The notes: generated by a model from the letters alone, not told the origin. Positions 26,604 to 36,542 are shown, counted from the first letter of the stretch. The stretch: DNA of 64,000 nucleotides from Flavobacterium sp. UBA7663 (GCF_002483315.1 NZ_DLHR01000016.1:62001-126000), one strand, 5' to 3'. Made by a program: numbers and translations.

Positions 26604-27170
26604 ATGCTAATGCTACAACTTAACTTCTCTCCTTTTCCAATACTAGAATCAGAACGTTTACGTTTTAGAAAATTAACTGATGAAGATGCTCCAGAAATTT
26701 TAGTGCTTCGAGGTAATCCTGAAACTATGAAATTTATTCCGAGACCTTTAGTAACTGATATCGATGGTGCTTTGGCACACATAAAAATGATTAACGATAA
26801 AATAGATGAAAACATTGATATCAATTGGGCTGTAACCGAAAAAGGAAGTGATAAATGCATCGGAATTATGGGATTTTACAGAACGCAACCTGAACATTTT
26901 AGAACCGAATTAGGCTACATGATTACACCCGAACACAATGGAAAAGGTTATGTTACCGAAGCCGTGAAAACATTATTAAATTTTGCTTTCAATACCTTAA
27001 ATTTTCATTCTATCGTTGCGGTTATAGATTCAAGACATGTTGCTTCGGAACGTGTTTTACAAAAAGTTGGCTTTGTAAAAGAAGCTCATTTTAAAGAAGA
27101 TTTTTACTATAATAATGAATTTACCGATACCGTAATGTATGGTTTACTAAAACGAAATTTTATAAAATAA
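26604..27170 (+). CDS. GNAT-family N-acetyltransferase (RimJ/RimL-like)
   Basis: The 188-residue protein has the RimJ/RimL pattern: ILESERLRFRKLTDEDAPEI, GIMGFYR, LGYMITPEHNGKGYVTEAVKTLL (acetyl-CoA-binding region) and RVLQKVGFVKEAHFKED. The family transfers acetyl groups from acetyl-CoA to amines, including ribosomal-protein N-termini; the substrate here is not predictable. The ATG at 26610 is an equally good start. It precedes the ABC gene by 5 bp and is likely cotranscribed with it. Confidence 0.85.
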   Translation: MLMLQLNFSPFPILESERLRFRKLTDEDAPEILVLRGNPETMKFIPRPLVTDIDGALAHIKMINDKIDENIDINWAVTEKGSDKCIGIMGFYRTQPEHFRTELGYMITPEHNGKGYVTEAVKTLLNFAFNTLNFHSIVAVIDSRHVASERVLQKVGFVKEAHFKEDFYYNNEFTDTVMYGLLKRNFIK

Positions 27171-27175
27171 AACAT

Positions 27176-28318
27176 ATGACCGAATTTGAAAAACAATTCC
27201 GCGAGGTGCAAGAACTTCTCGAATTCAACGACTTCAATCAAACCATAAAACGAGTAATCGATTTTACTTTAGATACCGAAAACATTGATTTTTATATCAA
27301 AACCAATGAATTTTTAAATTGGTTAGACCATAATGAAAAAGAAGACGAAGATAAAAAAACACGCTTAAAAGCCTTATTAGATGAACTTCACGCTTTTTTA
27401 AGTAAAAAAGAATGTCACAATCATCAAACTATTATCTCAGTTAAAAATCTACAAAAAGTATACAATGCTTCTTTTGGGTTAGGTCCTATAAATTTAGACA
27501 TCAAAACTGGCGAAATAATTGGTTTAGTTGGCGAAAACGGGAACGGAAAAACTACTTTACTTCGTAGTTTATGTGGCGAATTACATCCAACATCTGGAAC
27601 CATAAATTATCAATTTCAATATGATGATTTGTATGATTTGCGAACAAAATTAGTTTACATTCCACAACGAACTGACACTTGGCGCGGTTCTATGTACGAA
27701 AATTTAGAATTTACAGCAAGTTGCTACGGCTATTTGCCAGAAGAAAATAATTTAGTCGTCGATTTAGTTATCACGCGTTTGGGATTGCGAAAATTTAGAA
27801 AACATTACTGGAATAATTTGTCTTCTGGTTACAAAATGCGTTTCGAATTGGCTAGAATGTTACTTAGAAAACCAAAAATTTTATTGATTGACGAACCTTT
27901 GGCAAACTTAGATATTTTGGCACAACAAACCATTTTAGACGATTTTAGAAACATCGCAAATTCAGCTTTTAGACCTATTGCTATTGTTTTGAGTTCGCAA
28001 CAATTGTACGAAGTGGAAAAAACATCAAATCAAGTGGTTTTCTTAAAACGTGGATCACAAAAGAATTTGAATGCAGAAAATGATGTAGCAAAAAATTGCA
28101 TTATCGAATTCGAAAGTTCGTTGAATTTAAGCGATTTAAAACAAGCTTTTACCACTTTAGAAGTAATTTCTTTGGAACAAAATGGTGGAACTTTTATTGC
28201 TACTTTTCCAGAAAAAATTGAAATGAATGATTTCTTAAAAGTGGTTATAAACCAATCGATTCCAATGACTTATATGAGAAATATTTCAAATTCAACACGT
28301 CGCTTTTTTGTGAACTAA
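27176..28318 (+). CDS. ABC transporter ATP-binding protein with N-terminal helical extension
   Basis: The 380-residue protein has one ABC domain (about 85-300): Walker A GENGNGKTTL, Q-loop IPQRTD, signature LSSGYKMRFELARML (LSSG in place of LSGG) and Walker B ILLIDEPLANLD. It is preceded by about 85 acidic, helical residues not usual for stand-alone ABC ATPases, and followed by a C-terminal alpha/beta part of about 75 residues. The following gene encodes a polytopic membrane protein and is probably its partner. Export or membrane remodelling is more likely than uptake, as no binding protein is near. Confidence 0.88.
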   Translation: MTEFEKQFREVQELLEFNDFNQTIKRVIDFTLDTENIDFYIKTNEFLNWLDHNEKEDEDKKTRLKALLDELHAFLSKKECHNHQTIISVKNLQKVYNASFGLGPINLDIKTGEIIGLVGENGNGKTTLLRSLCGELHPTSGTINYQFQYDDLYDLRTKLVYIPQRTDTWRGSMYENLEFTASCYGYLPEENNLVVDLVITRLGLRKFRKHYWNNLSSGYKMRFELARMLLRKPKILLIDEPLANLDILAQQTILDDFRNIANSAFRPIAIVLSSQQLYEVEKTSNQVVFLKRGSQKNLNAENDVAKNCIIEFESSLNLSDLKQAFTTLEVISLEQNGGTFIATFPEKIEMNDFLKVVINQSIPMTYMRNISNSTRRFFVN

Positions 28319-28331
28319 AAAAAATAAAATC

Positions 28332-29867
28332 ATGTTTAAAGATATACAGAAAAAATTATTACTAAAACATCCATTGCTTTGGAACACAAAATTTGTTCCT
28401 ATGGTTGTCATTGGATTACTACTTCACCTCATATTTTTTGGTCTAGGCTATTTAGATGGAACCATCGATTTTTCGAACAGAAACAACTTAGACATTGAAG
28501 TAACTTGCATCTTATTTGGTGTTTTACTTGTTATAATTATCATTATTTTATGGCTAGTTAACTACTTTAAAAACAATTCGTTAAAATCATTTTACAGCAA
28601 ATCAAAATACAGTTTATTTTACGAATGGTTGCAAATATTTGTTGTTGGTACATTATTGATTACGTTTTATTTACCATTTTCTGTTGGAAAGCAATTACAT
28701 CAAAAAAGTTATTATTCGCTTGAAGAAACAACCAATCGTTGCAAAACCATTGCTACTGCAGATATGTTTATTGATGGAAGTTTTGCGCAAACAGAAATAG
28801 ATTCTCTAGCTTCAGGCTTAATTGATAGTTTAGGAAATAAATTAGTAAACAATGAAATTTCTGAAAACTATGAAACCCAAGAACGAGCTTATGAAACACA
28901 AGCTACTATGGCTTATGCTTATAAAGATCATATCATCTTTAACGGAAAAAAATACGATCAATTTTCATTAGTAAATAGAAATACGTTTGAATTTACGGTT
29001 ATTTCAAGAGAACAAGATTCTTTAAACAGAATAAAAGTTCAAAATTGGTTATATCAAGACAATCAAACTGAAGTTAAAAACCTGATGAACAACTATTTAA
29101 GTTTAATTAGAGAACACAATTTAGCAACCAATTTAACTTTAGATAAATGGTTTCAGGCTGTTTACAAAGCACCTGAATTTGATGAGTTTTTATACATTCA
29201 GCCTTATTTGAAAGAATACGAAACTGATGAGTCTTATAATAATTCTTATGTTTATGCCGCTAAAGTTGGCAATGAAGAGCGAAAATATTCGAAATATTTT
29301 ATACAACAAGATGTATTAAAAGAAAAGTATGACACGGTTTCTGAAGCACATACAGATTCGTTTTTTAATATTGAAATGATTTTAGGGTTTTTATATGGTG
29401 CTTTTGGATTATCTATTTTGATTTTTTCTTTCAGAGTTACTTCAGGAAAAAGTTGGTTAATTGCAGTTGTTACATCTGGTGTTGTTAATATTGTTTACGG
29501 TATTTTCACAGCAATTACTGGTGTAGGAAACATGTATGCTTATTTAATTTTATTTACCATTTTAGGAATTATATTTTATTTCTTTTTAATTTATTTCAAC
29601 AAGAAGAATTTACAACTAAGTAGAATTGCGTTGAATTTATTTTTATGGTCGTTCTTAGGAATTATTCCATTGATTTATTTTATAATACAAGAACATTACG
29701 CTTCAAAATATGATTACAGAACTGGTTATAGTTATACTTCTCCAGAATATGTATGGCTAAGAGATCATATAACTCATATGTTTTCATTGAATTTTATTTT
29801 AGCCATTCTAACACTTTTCTTTTTATCAAAAGTTATTAGAAACTGGAAAGGAATTTCAGAAGATTAA
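28332..29867 (+). CDS. polytopic membrane protein, probable ABC permease partner
   Basis: The 511-residue protein has two to three N-terminal hydrophobic segments (about 22-40, 58-80, 95-115), a large soluble loop (about 120-335) and five to six C-terminal segments (about 345-505). This layout resembles ABC-2-type or export permeases with an extracytoplasmic domain, but I see no family motif. The 13-bp gap from the ABC ATPase gene and 1-bp gap to the epimerase gene indicate one transcript. The soluble domain has no recognisable catalytic motif. Confidence 0.65.
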   Translation: MFKDIQKKLLLKHPLLWNTKFVPMVVIGLLLHLIFFGLGYLDGTIDFSNRNNLDIEVTCILFGVLLVIIIIILWLVNYFKNNSLKSFYSKSKYSLFYEWLQIFVVGTLLITFYLPFSVGKQLHQKSYYSLEETTNRCKTIATADMFIDGSFAQTEIDSLASGLIDSLGNKLVNNEISENYETQERAYETQATMAYAYKDHIIFNGKKYDQFSLVNRNTFEFTVISREQDSLNRIKVQNWLYQDNQTEVKNLMNNYLSLIREHNLATNLTLDKWFQAVYKAPEFDEFLYIQPYLKEYETDESYNNSYVYAAKVGNEERKYSKYFIQQDVLKEKYDTVSEAHTDSFFNIEMILGFLYGAFGLSILIFSFRVTSGKSWLIAVVTSGVVNIVYGIFTAITGVGNMYAYLILFTILGIIFYFFLIYFNKKNLQLSRIALNLFLWSFLGIIPLIYFIIQEHYASKYDYRTGYSYTSPEYVWLRDHITHMFSLNFILAILTLFFLSKVIRNWKGISED

Positions 29868-29868
29868 T

Positions 29869-30717
29869 ATGATTATTACACTTTCAAATACCAAAATTTC
29901 GGCATCGATTAATACAATTGGTGCCGAATTAATTCAATTAAAAAAAGACAACCAAAATTACATTTGGACAGTTGATGAAGTTTTTTGGAATAAAACGTCA
30001 CCTATTTTATTTCCGATTGTAGGAAGGTTAAAAAATGATTCTTATACATTTAAAAACAAATCGTATTCATTGCCACGACATGGTTTTGCTCGAAATTTTG
30101 ATTTTAAAATAGAAAACAAAACCAAAAATTCAGCACTTTTTTCATTAAAAAGTAATGCCGAAACGTTACAACAATATCCGTTTGAATTTGAATTAAAAAT
30201 GGAATATCGTTTAACCAAAAATAGCTTAGAAATTACCTATTTGGTAAGTAACAAGTCTAATGAAGTAATGCCGTTTTCAATTGGAGCGCATCCGGCATTT
30301 GCAATTGAAGATACTTTTTCAGACTATTCCTTACAATTTAATGAAGCAGAGGAATTTGTATCCTATGAATTAGAAAACGAACAGTTTAGTAATTCATTCC
30401 GGAAAATAAATTCAGAAAACGGACAGATTAATTTAAACTATTCGCTTTTTGAAAAAGATGCTTTGGTTTTCAAACATTTAAAATCGGAAAAACTATTACT
30501 TTTAAAAAATAAGCAGCCACATCTTTCCGTTGAATTTGAAGGATTTCCGTATTTAGGCATTTGGACCAAACCAAACGCTCCATTTTTGTGTATAGAACCG
30601 TGGTGTGGTTTAGCAGACAACATAAATCATAATGGAAATATTTTTGAAAAAGAAGGAATTCAACTATTGAATAAGGAGTCAAAATTTCTGAGAGAAATAG
30701 TAATTAACCTTTTATAA
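29869..30717 (+). CDS. aldose 1-epimerase family protein
   Basis: The 282-residue beta-sandwich protein shows galactose-mutarotase-like motifs: GAELIQLKKDNQNYIW, FPIVGRLKNDSY, LPRHGFARNFDF, FSIGAHPAFAI and FLCIEPWCGLAD. Conserved His residues (PRHGFA, GAHPAF) and a late Glu are in the expected places. It likely interconverts sugar or sugar-phosphate anomers in the cytoplasm. Its stop region overlaps the end of the convergent gene at 30712 by 6 bp, leaving no room for a terminator. Confidence 0.88.
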   Translation: MIITLSNTKISASINTIGAELIQLKKDNQNYIWTVDEVFWNKTSPILFPIVGRLKNDSYTFKNKSYSLPRHGFARNFDFKIENKTKNSALFSLKSNAETLQQYPFEFELKMEYRLTKNSLEITYLVSNKSNEVMPFSIGAHPAFAIEDTFSDYSLQFNEAEEFVSYELENEQFSNSFRKINSENGQINLNYSLFEKDALVFKHLKSEKLLLLKNKQPHLSVEFEGFPYLGIWTKPNAPFLCIEPWCGLADNINHNGNIFEKEGIQLLNKESKFLREIVINLL

Positions 30718-32739
30718 TAATCCGTTGTATTTTCTAACAAACCATTCGGTTGCGAGAGTAATAATTGCTAAAATCAATAACCAAATCCAATCAATAAGTG
30801 GTGATTTTTTGATAGTTTCTTTTTGTGTAGGAATATAATTTTCGTTTTCGAGTAACGATTTGATTAGATTTTCTATTTGGTTTGGATAAAACACTTTTCC
30901 ATTGGTATTCGTTGCCAATTGCTCTAATCGAGATTTATCAGGATTTACGAATTGCTTTTCAATTTCAAAATCCAAAACTTCAAACGCTCCAGAAAAATTA
31001 GTATTTGATTGTTTTTCTGTTACTTTAAAAGTGTAGTTTCCTGCTTCTAAACCATCTAAATTTACTTTATAGGAATTCGTTGCTTTTAGTAAATCGTATT
31101 TTTTAGAAGCTTTTGTTTTAGAATTTACAACTTGAATTGTTAGCTGAGCTTTTTCGTCAAACTCGTAGTTTTTGTTAAAATATTCAGCTACAATTTCAAT
31201 GCTTTCGCCCGAATTATAAAAACTCTCATAAGTAACATTCAAATTCTTTTTTGAAGCGTTTGTTATTAAAAATTGAATAATTTTATCGGTAAACAAATCA
31301 AAATCATCAAAAGACTTTTTGTTCAGGTTATTTTCCAATCGCCATTTCCAGATGTTTTCACCTAGTAAATAAGCGTTTCTTTTGCTACCATTTTCAGTAA
31401 AAGTTAACAATGGATTTTGCAATTGCACGTTTCTAATTCTTGCAGAAAGTAGTGTATTTACATTGCTTTTTGCAGCAATAGTTCCAAATTTATGTTCCAA
31501 AGGTGGGAAATTTTCAAAACCAATATTGCTTTGCGAAAACAAATTAAAATTCGAATCAAAAGTTGCCAAATAATCTTCTTTTTGTTCCGACATTTTAAAC
31601 AACAAATCGTTTTGAACTTGGTTTAAAAAATTAAAATCGGTTATAGTTCCAGTGATAATAAATGTGTTAATCTGCGCAACTTTATTTTGTTCAAAAATAG
31701 CTTTAAAAGAGGCGGTTGGTTGATATAAAATAAGAATATTATAATTCTGTAATGACTTTACTTCATCTGGTTTTAGGATTGAAACTTTTCTCTGCTGATT
31801 GGTTTCAATACTTCGCTTTAAAGCTCCTAAATCTGGATGATTTATTGCAGAAATTAAACCAATTTCACTACGCTGGTCGATTATTTGTACTGCAAAATTT
31901 TTGGCATTATTAATCGTGTTTTTTTCTTTTATGCTAGAAGAAATCACCGCTTTATATTTTGCAATTCCAACCTTGTCTGCATTTAATAAAACAGAAATAG
32001 ACTGTGCTCTTTTATCTTTCGAAAAACTAACGGTTTGTTTATGAATGGTTTGGTTGCCATTTTGAATTGCAAAAGTAGTTGAAATAGCCTGATTTCCATT
32101 GTATTGCAAAAATACTTCAACTGGAAATTTATTCTTTAAAAAGGCGTATTTGTTAACGTTTATTTGATTTATTTTCAAATCAAAAACGGTAGTGGTATCA
32201 CCTAAAACAACTGGTAAAACACTTGTATTTTCTTGAAAACTGAACACATAATCATTTCCCATAGTTTGATTTCCATCGGTAAATAAAACTACAGGATAAT
32301 TGGTGTTTCGGTATAACTGCTTTAAGTTTTTTGCAACATCATCAATATGGGATTGATTTCCTTTAAAATCTAATTGTTCAAGAGACTTAAATTCATCATC
32401 AAACGAAAACAATTGTACATCATATTTTTCCGTAATAGCTTTATTATCTGATATTTTCTGATATAATTCAGAAGCTTCTTTGGTTGCTTTTAATTCTGAA
32501 ATTGATTTGGAATTGTCAACAACAATAGGCAAAGGTGTTTTCTTAATTTCAGTTATTTTCCTACTGATAATTGGATTAATCAATAATAAAAAGATAGAAA
32601 ACAGACTAACAAAACGCAAAAAAGTCAAAAACCAGTACAATTTTGACTGATTTTTGACTTTATATAAATATTGATAAAACGACAATCCAGCAGCAATAAT
32701 TACTGATAAGATAAGAAGTAAAATTGTGCTTGTTGTCAT
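30712..32739 (-). CDS. VWA-like membrane protein
   Basis: The 675-residue protein has two N-terminal hydrophobic segments (about 5-24, 37-58), a large extracytoplasmic region and a C-terminal segment near 650-668. After the second helix, VVDNSKS matches the DxSxS metal-site motif of von Willebrand A domains, followed by LFTDGNQT, so a VWA-like fold is likely at about 75-230. The rest has beta-rich, Ig-like character. Such architecture resembles BatA/BatB-type and glutamine-amidotransferase-like membrane proteins of Bacteroidota. Function unknown. It lies 14 bp after fabG on the same strand. Confidence 0.7.
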   Translation of the reverse strand: MTTSTILLLILSVIIAAGLSFYQYLYKVKNQSKLYWFLTFLRFVSLFSIFLLLINPIISRKITEIKKTPLPIVVDNSKSISELKATKEASELYQKISDNKAITEKYDVQLFSFDDEFKSLEQLDFKGNQSHIDDVAKNLKQLYRNTNYPVVLFTDGNQTMGNDYVFSFQENTSVLPVVLGDTTTVFDLKINQINVNKYAFLKNKFPVEVFLQYNGNQAISTTFAIQNGNQTIHKQTVSFSKDKRAQSISVLLNADKVGIAKYKAVISSSIKEKNTINNAKNFAVQIIDQRSEIGLISAINHPDLGALKRSIETNQQRKVSILKPDEVKSLQNYNILILYQPTASFKAIFEQNKVAQINTFIITGTITDFNFLNQVQNDLLFKMSEQKEDYLATFDSNFNLFSQSNIGFENFPPLEHKFGTIAAKSNVNTLLSARIRNVQLQNPLLTFTENGSKRNAYLLGENIWKWRLENNLNKKSFDDFDLFTDKIIQFLITNASKKNLNVTYESFYNSGESIEIVAEYFNKNYEFDEKAQLTIQVVNSKTKASKKYDLLKATNSYKVNLDGLEAGNYTFKVTEKQSNTNFSGAFEVLDFEIEKQFVNPDKSRLEQLATNTNGKVFYPNQIENLIKSLLENENYIPTQKETIKKSPLIDWIWLLILAIITLATEWFVRKYNGLL

Positions 32740-32753
32740 TTATAGTTTAACTA

Positions 32754-33500
32754 CTAAGTTAGCATTCCTCCGTCAACATTAATAACTTGACCTGTTACAT
32801 AGGCACTCATATCAGATGCTAAGAAAACACAAACATTTGCTACATCTTCTGGAGTTCCACCTCTTTTTAATGGAATAGCTTCTCTCCAACCTTTCACTAC
32901 ATCTTCGTTTAATTTTGCAGTCATTTCAGTTTCAATAAAACCTGGAGCGATTGCGTTGCAACGAATATTTCTTGAACCTAATTCTAATGCGATTGATTTT
33001 GTAAATCCATTCATACCAGCTTTAGAAGCTGCGTAGTTAGCTTGTCCAGCATTTCCTTTTACTCCTACTACACTACTCATGTTAACGATAGAACCTTTGC
33101 GGTTTTTCAACATAATTTTTTGAACCGCTTTTGTCATATTGAAAACCGATTTCAAGTTGATTTCAATTACTTTATCAAAATCTTCTTCCGACATACGCAT
33201 TAATAAATTATCTTTTGTGATTCCAGCATTATTGATTAAAACATCAATTGTTCCGAATTCAGCAATAACGTCATCCACTAATTTTTGCGCTTCGTTAAAA
33301 TCGGCTGCATTTGATTTGTATCCTTTTGCTTTAATTCCTAAAGCGTTTAATTCTGTTTCTAAAGCCATTGCCGATTCTACAGACGAACTATACGTAAAAG
33401 CAACATTAGCACCTTGTTCTGCAAAAACCTTTGCTATACCGCTACCAATTCCACGGCTTGCACCCGTAATGATGGCAACTTTTCCTTCTAATAATTTCAT
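32754..33500 (-). CDS. fabG: 3-oxoacyl-[acyl-carrier-protein] reductase
   Basis: FabG reduces 3-oxoacyl-ACP with NADPH in fatty-acid elongation. The 248-residue short-chain dehydrogenase has TGASRGIGSGIA, the NNAG motif, MSSVVG and YAASKAG (catalytic Ser-Tyr-Lys) and the IAPGFIETEM and VTGQVINVDGGM segments typical of FabG. Many related SDRs exist, but the close match over the C-terminal signature supports FabG. It is not clustered with other fab genes here. Confidence 0.93.
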   Translation of the reverse strand: MKLLEGKVAIITGASRGIGSGIAKVFAEQGANVAFTYSSSVESAMALETELNALGIKAKGYKSNAADFNEAQKLVDDVIAEFGTIDVLINNAGITKDNLLMRMSEEDFDKVIEINLKSVFNMTKAVQKIMLKNRKGSIVNMSSVVGVKGNAGQANYAASKAGMNGFTKSIALELGSRNIRCNAIAPGFIETEMTAKLNEDVVKGWREAIPLKRGGTPEDVANVCVFLASDMSAYVTGQVINVDGGMLT

Positions 33501-33537
33501 GGTAAATATTCGTGTTAGTTTGTTTTTAAATAAAGTT

Positions 33538-33545
33538 CAAATATA
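33538..33545 (-). promoter_or_regulatory. -7 promoter element of fabG
   Basis: On the minus strand this reads TATATTTG, a full TAnnTTTG match, 37 bases before the fabG start. Confidence 0.5.
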
Positions 33546-33636
33546 GGAATATTTTAAAGTATAAAAAAAGTATGCTTTTAATTAAACCTTTTTTATTAAA
33601 TGTTGTCTTACAATTGCAAACCAAAAACCAACCATT

Positions 33637-34821
33637 ATGAAAAACCAACTTATTTTAAGTCTATTAGCAATTTGTGGATTGACTTCTTGTAGTAATAATT
33701 CGGATGAAAATTATGAAGAAATTACTTCTTACCCTTTTGTTGAAGCTGAGTTTGGTTCATCGGTTGATTTAGAAAACTTAGCCAATTATGCCAATCAATC
33801 GATTCCTTCTTACATAATTAAAGACAATTCATTAGGAAATGTAATTACAGACAAAGGTGCTACATTAGGAAGAGTCTTATTTTATGACAAAAATTTATCA
33901 TCAAACAACACCATTTCATGTGCAAATTGTCACAAACAAGAATTCGCATTTAGCGATACTAATGTGGCTAGTACTGGAGTAAACGGTACAACAGGTAGAC
34001 ATTCTATGCGTTTAATTAATTCGAGATTTGCTACCGAGACCAAATTCTTTTGGAATGAGCGTGCCATGAATTTAGAAACACAAACAACAATGCCCATAAA
34101 AGATCATGGAGAAATGGGTTTTAGTGGCGAAAATGGGGATTTATCTTTTGATGATTTAATTACTAAATTAAGTGCAATTGGCTATTACAAAGAACTTTTC
34201 AAATTTGTTTATGGAACTGAAGAAATTACAGAAGCTAAAATTCAAAGCGCATTGGCTCAGTTTATTAGAAGCATTCAATCTTTTGATTCAAAATACGATA
34301 CAGGAAGAGCTTTAGCTACTAATGACGGGCAACCTTTTTCTAATTTTACAGCACAAGAAAATCAAGGTAAAAATTTGTTTTTATCGCCTCCTGTTTTTAA
34401 TACTAGTGGCGTTCGAACTTCAGGTGGATTAGGTTGCGGGGGTTGTCATAGAGCACCTGAGTTTGATATCGACCCTAATACTTTAAATAACGGAATTATT
34501 GGCACAATTGCTGGAACGGGGATTGACACTGGAAATACTCGTGCACCGTCTCTTCGTGATTTAGTTAGAACAGATGGAACTACAAACGGTCCAATGATGC
34601 ATACAGGAGTAATAACAGATTTACAAACCGCTATCGGACATTATGGAACGATAAATTTAGCTCCTGGAAATAACAACTTAGACACTAGATTAACACCAGG
34701 AGGTGTAGGTCAACAATTGAATTTAACGGCAACAGAAGTAAATGCTGTAATCGCATTTTTGCGAACACTTTCAGGAACTGATGTTTATACCAATACAAAA
34801 TGGTCTAATCCATTTAATTAA
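33637..34821 (+). CDS. di-haem cytochrome c peroxidase (MauG family), lipoprotein
   Basis: The 394-residue protein has a lipoprotein signal (lipobox LTSC, Cys18) and two CxxCH haem-c motifs, CANCH (95-99) and CGGCH (267-271), in the arrangement of bacterial cytochrome c peroxidases. GATLGRVLFYDKNLSSNNTISCANCHKQEFAFSD is characteristic. The family reduces hydrogen peroxide using electrons from small c-type cytochromes, or (MauG) oxidises protein side chains. Membrane-anchored periplasmic location is expected. It is monocistronic with a strong terminator. Confidence 0.93.
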   Translation: MKNQLILSLLAICGLTSCSNNSDENYEEITSYPFVEAEFGSSVDLENLANYANQSIPSYIIKDNSLGNVITDKGATLGRVLFYDKNLSSNNTISCANCHKQEFAFSDTNVASTGVNGTTGRHSMRLINSRFATETKFFWNERAMNLETQTTMPIKDHGEMGFSGENGDLSFDDLITKLSAIGYYKELFKFVYGTEEITEAKIQSALAQFIRSIQSFDSKYDTGRALATNDGQPFSNFTAQENQGKNLFLSPPVFNTSGVRTSGGLGCGGCHRAPEFDIDPNTLNNGIIGTIAGTGIDTGNTRAPSLRDLVRTDGTTNGPMMHTGVITDLQTAIGHYGTINLAPGNNNLDTRLTPGGVGQQLNLTATEVNAVIAFLRTLSGTDVYTNTKWSNPFN

Positions 34822-34850
34822 AAAAAGCCCCTTTTGGGGCTTTTTATTTA
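34822..34850. terminator. bidirectional terminator between the peroxidase gene and the pseudouridine synthase gene
   Basis: AAAAAGCCCC (34822-34831) pairs perfectly with GGGGCTTTTT (34836-34845) around TTTT. A and T flanks allow function for both converging genes. Confidence 0.9.
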
Positions 34851-35885
34851 TTCTTCTGAAAACGTCTGTGCTTTTGAATACACACGCCATTTTTCGATAC
34901 ATTCCTGTAAATCTTGAGGAATTGGCGTATCAAAACGTAAAAATTCTTTTGTGATAGGATGTTCAAAACCCAAAGTTTTTGCGTGAAGCGCTTGTCTAGG
35001 TAATACTTTAAAACAATTATCTACAAACTGTTTGTATTTGGTAAAAGTAGTTCCTTTCAAAATGGAATCGCCACCATAACGCTCATCATTAAAAAGGGTG
35101 TGACCAATATGTTTCATATGTACACGTATTTGGTGTGTTCTTCCTGTCTCTAATTGACAAGAAACTAAGGTTACATACCCAAATCGCTCTAAAACTTTAT
35201 AATGCGTTACTGCTGGTTTTCCTTTTTCATCACTTTCATGAACTGCCATTCGCATTCGGTTGGTATCGTGTCGTCCAATATTTCCTTCAACAGTTCCTTC
35301 ATCTTCTTCGATATTTCCCCAAACTAAAGCAACATATTCTCTTTCCGAAGTTTTTTCAGCAAACTGTTTTGTCAAATAAGCCATTGCGTGTTCGGTTTTA
35401 GCCACGACTAATAAACCTGTTGTGTCTTTATCAATTCGATGCACCAAACCTGGTCTTTCGGAACTATTCATTGGTAAATTCTCAAAATGATACGCTAATG
35501 CGTTTACTAAAGTTCCTGAATAATTTCCGTGACCTGGATGCACAACCATTCCTGCTGGTTTATTAATCACCAACAATTGATCGTCTTCATATACAATATC
35601 CAACGGAATATTTTCTGGTGTTAGCAATTGCTCATATGTAGGGTGTGCCAATACTAAACGTACGACATCTCCAGCTTTTACTTTGTAATTGGATTTTACC
35701 GCAACATCGTTCACTAAAATGGAACCATTTTCTGCAGCTTGTTGTATTTTATTTCGAGTAGTATTTTCAATCATATTCATCAAAAATTTATCCACACGCA
35801 AAGCCGATTGTCCTTTACTTGCTTCAAAACGATGATGTTCGTATAACTCGTCTTCGAGTTCGTTTTCAACCTTATATTCCGCCAT
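34848..35885 (-). CDS. RluA-family (RluD-like) pseudouridine synthase
   Basis: The start is placed at MAEYKVENEL (ATG at 35885), giving 345 residues; an upstream in-frame extension to 35990 is only the antisense-like tail of the neighbouring PASTA gene. An S4 RNA-binding domain (about 25-85, RVDKFLMNMIENTTRNKIQQAAENGSILVND) precedes the catalytic domain with GLVHRIDKDTTGLLVVAKT, in which the Asp is the nucleophile. These enzymes convert specific uridines of 23S rRNA to pseudouridine. The start overlaps the PASTA gene end by 14 bp. Confidence 0.9.
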   Translation of the reverse strand: MAEYKVENELEDELYEHHRFEASKGQSALRVDKFLMNMIENTTRNKIQQAAENGSILVNDVAVKSNYKVKAGDVVRLVLAHPTYEQLLTPENIPLDIVYEDDQLLVINKPAGMVVHPGHGNYSGTLVNALAYHFENLPMNSSERPGLVHRIDKDTTGLLVVAKTEHAMAYLTKQFAEKTSEREYVALVWGNIEEDEGTVEGNIGRHDTNRMRMAVHESDEKGKPAVTHYKVLERFGYVTLVSCQLETGRTHQIRVHMKHIGHTLFNDERYGGDSILKGTTFTKYKQFVDNCFKVLPRQALHAKTLGFEHPITKEFLRFDTPIPQDLQECIEKWRVYSKAQTFSEE

Positions 35886-36525
35886 TTTCTTCTTTAAATT
35901 CTTCTGGTTGCACCTCTTCTGCTGGAGGCAATGTATCTGATGGTTCTTCAGAACTAAATGTTTCTTCGCTATAAACTTCTTTTCCATCACCTAAAACAAA
36001 ATCTAAAGTAGAATTCTTTTTTACTTTATCTCCTGCTCTTAATCGTCTACCATTTTGATAGATTTGTAATACCACATCTTTCGCAATATGAGGTTTATAG
36101 GTAACTTTACCTTCTTTCAAGGTGAGTGATTTTATGGTAGCCGAAATTTGTCTGAACGTTTTATCTTTGAATTCAGGAATTGTAATGTCTGTAAATTCCC
36201 CAGCATTTAATTTCACATAAACTTTTCGTCCGTCTTTTACCAAACTTCCTGCTTTTGGATCTTGTTCTAAAATAGTAAAAGGAGGAAAATCGGCATTAAA
36301 TTCTACTGTATCCAATAAAAATACTTCTAAATCCAATTCGTTTAGCTTCTCTTCCGCAATTTCTAATTTCATTTTAGATAAATCAGGTACTTTAATTTCC
36401 TGACCATGATTGGTTCTAAAATCTAAAAACTGGATTACTAAAAAAGTAAAACCCACTACAATAGCCAATGCTAAAAAAGCTTGAATAAAAAAAGTTCGAC
36501 TTGTTAAAAACTTAAATAAACTCAT
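35872..36525 (-). CDS. PASTA-domain membrane protein
   Basis: The start is the ATG at 36525 (MSLFKFLTSRTFF), giving 217 residues. One transmembrane helix (about 12-32) is followed by PASTA repeats: VPDLSKMKLEIAEEKLNELDLEV, FPPFTILEQDPKAGSLVKDGRKVYV, and a third from about residue 105 (IPEFKDKTFRQISATIKS). PASTA domains bind muropeptides in Gram-positives; here the protein is a short, kinase-less version, possibly linked to cell-wall assembly. Neighbouring ddl is consistent with that. A Glu-rich acidic tail ends the protein. Confidence 0.85.
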   Translation of the reverse strand: MSLFKFLTSRTFFIQAFLALAIVVGFTFLVIQFLDFRTNHGQEIKVPDLSKMKLEIAEEKLNELDLEVFLLDTVEFNADFPPFTILEQDPKAGSLVKDGRKVYVKLNAGEFTDITIPEFKDKTFRQISATIKSLTLKEGKVTYKPHIAKDVVLQIYQNGRRLRAGDKVKKNSTLDFVLGDGKEVYSEETFSSEEPSDTLPPAEEVQPEEFKEENGGI

Positions 36526-36542
36526 AGAATATGATATTTTGA

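Noticed and set aside
35886..35990. N-terminal extension of the pseudouridine synthase to 35990
   Set aside because: It runs across the PASTA gene in another frame and is Lys/Gln-rich without family resemblance.
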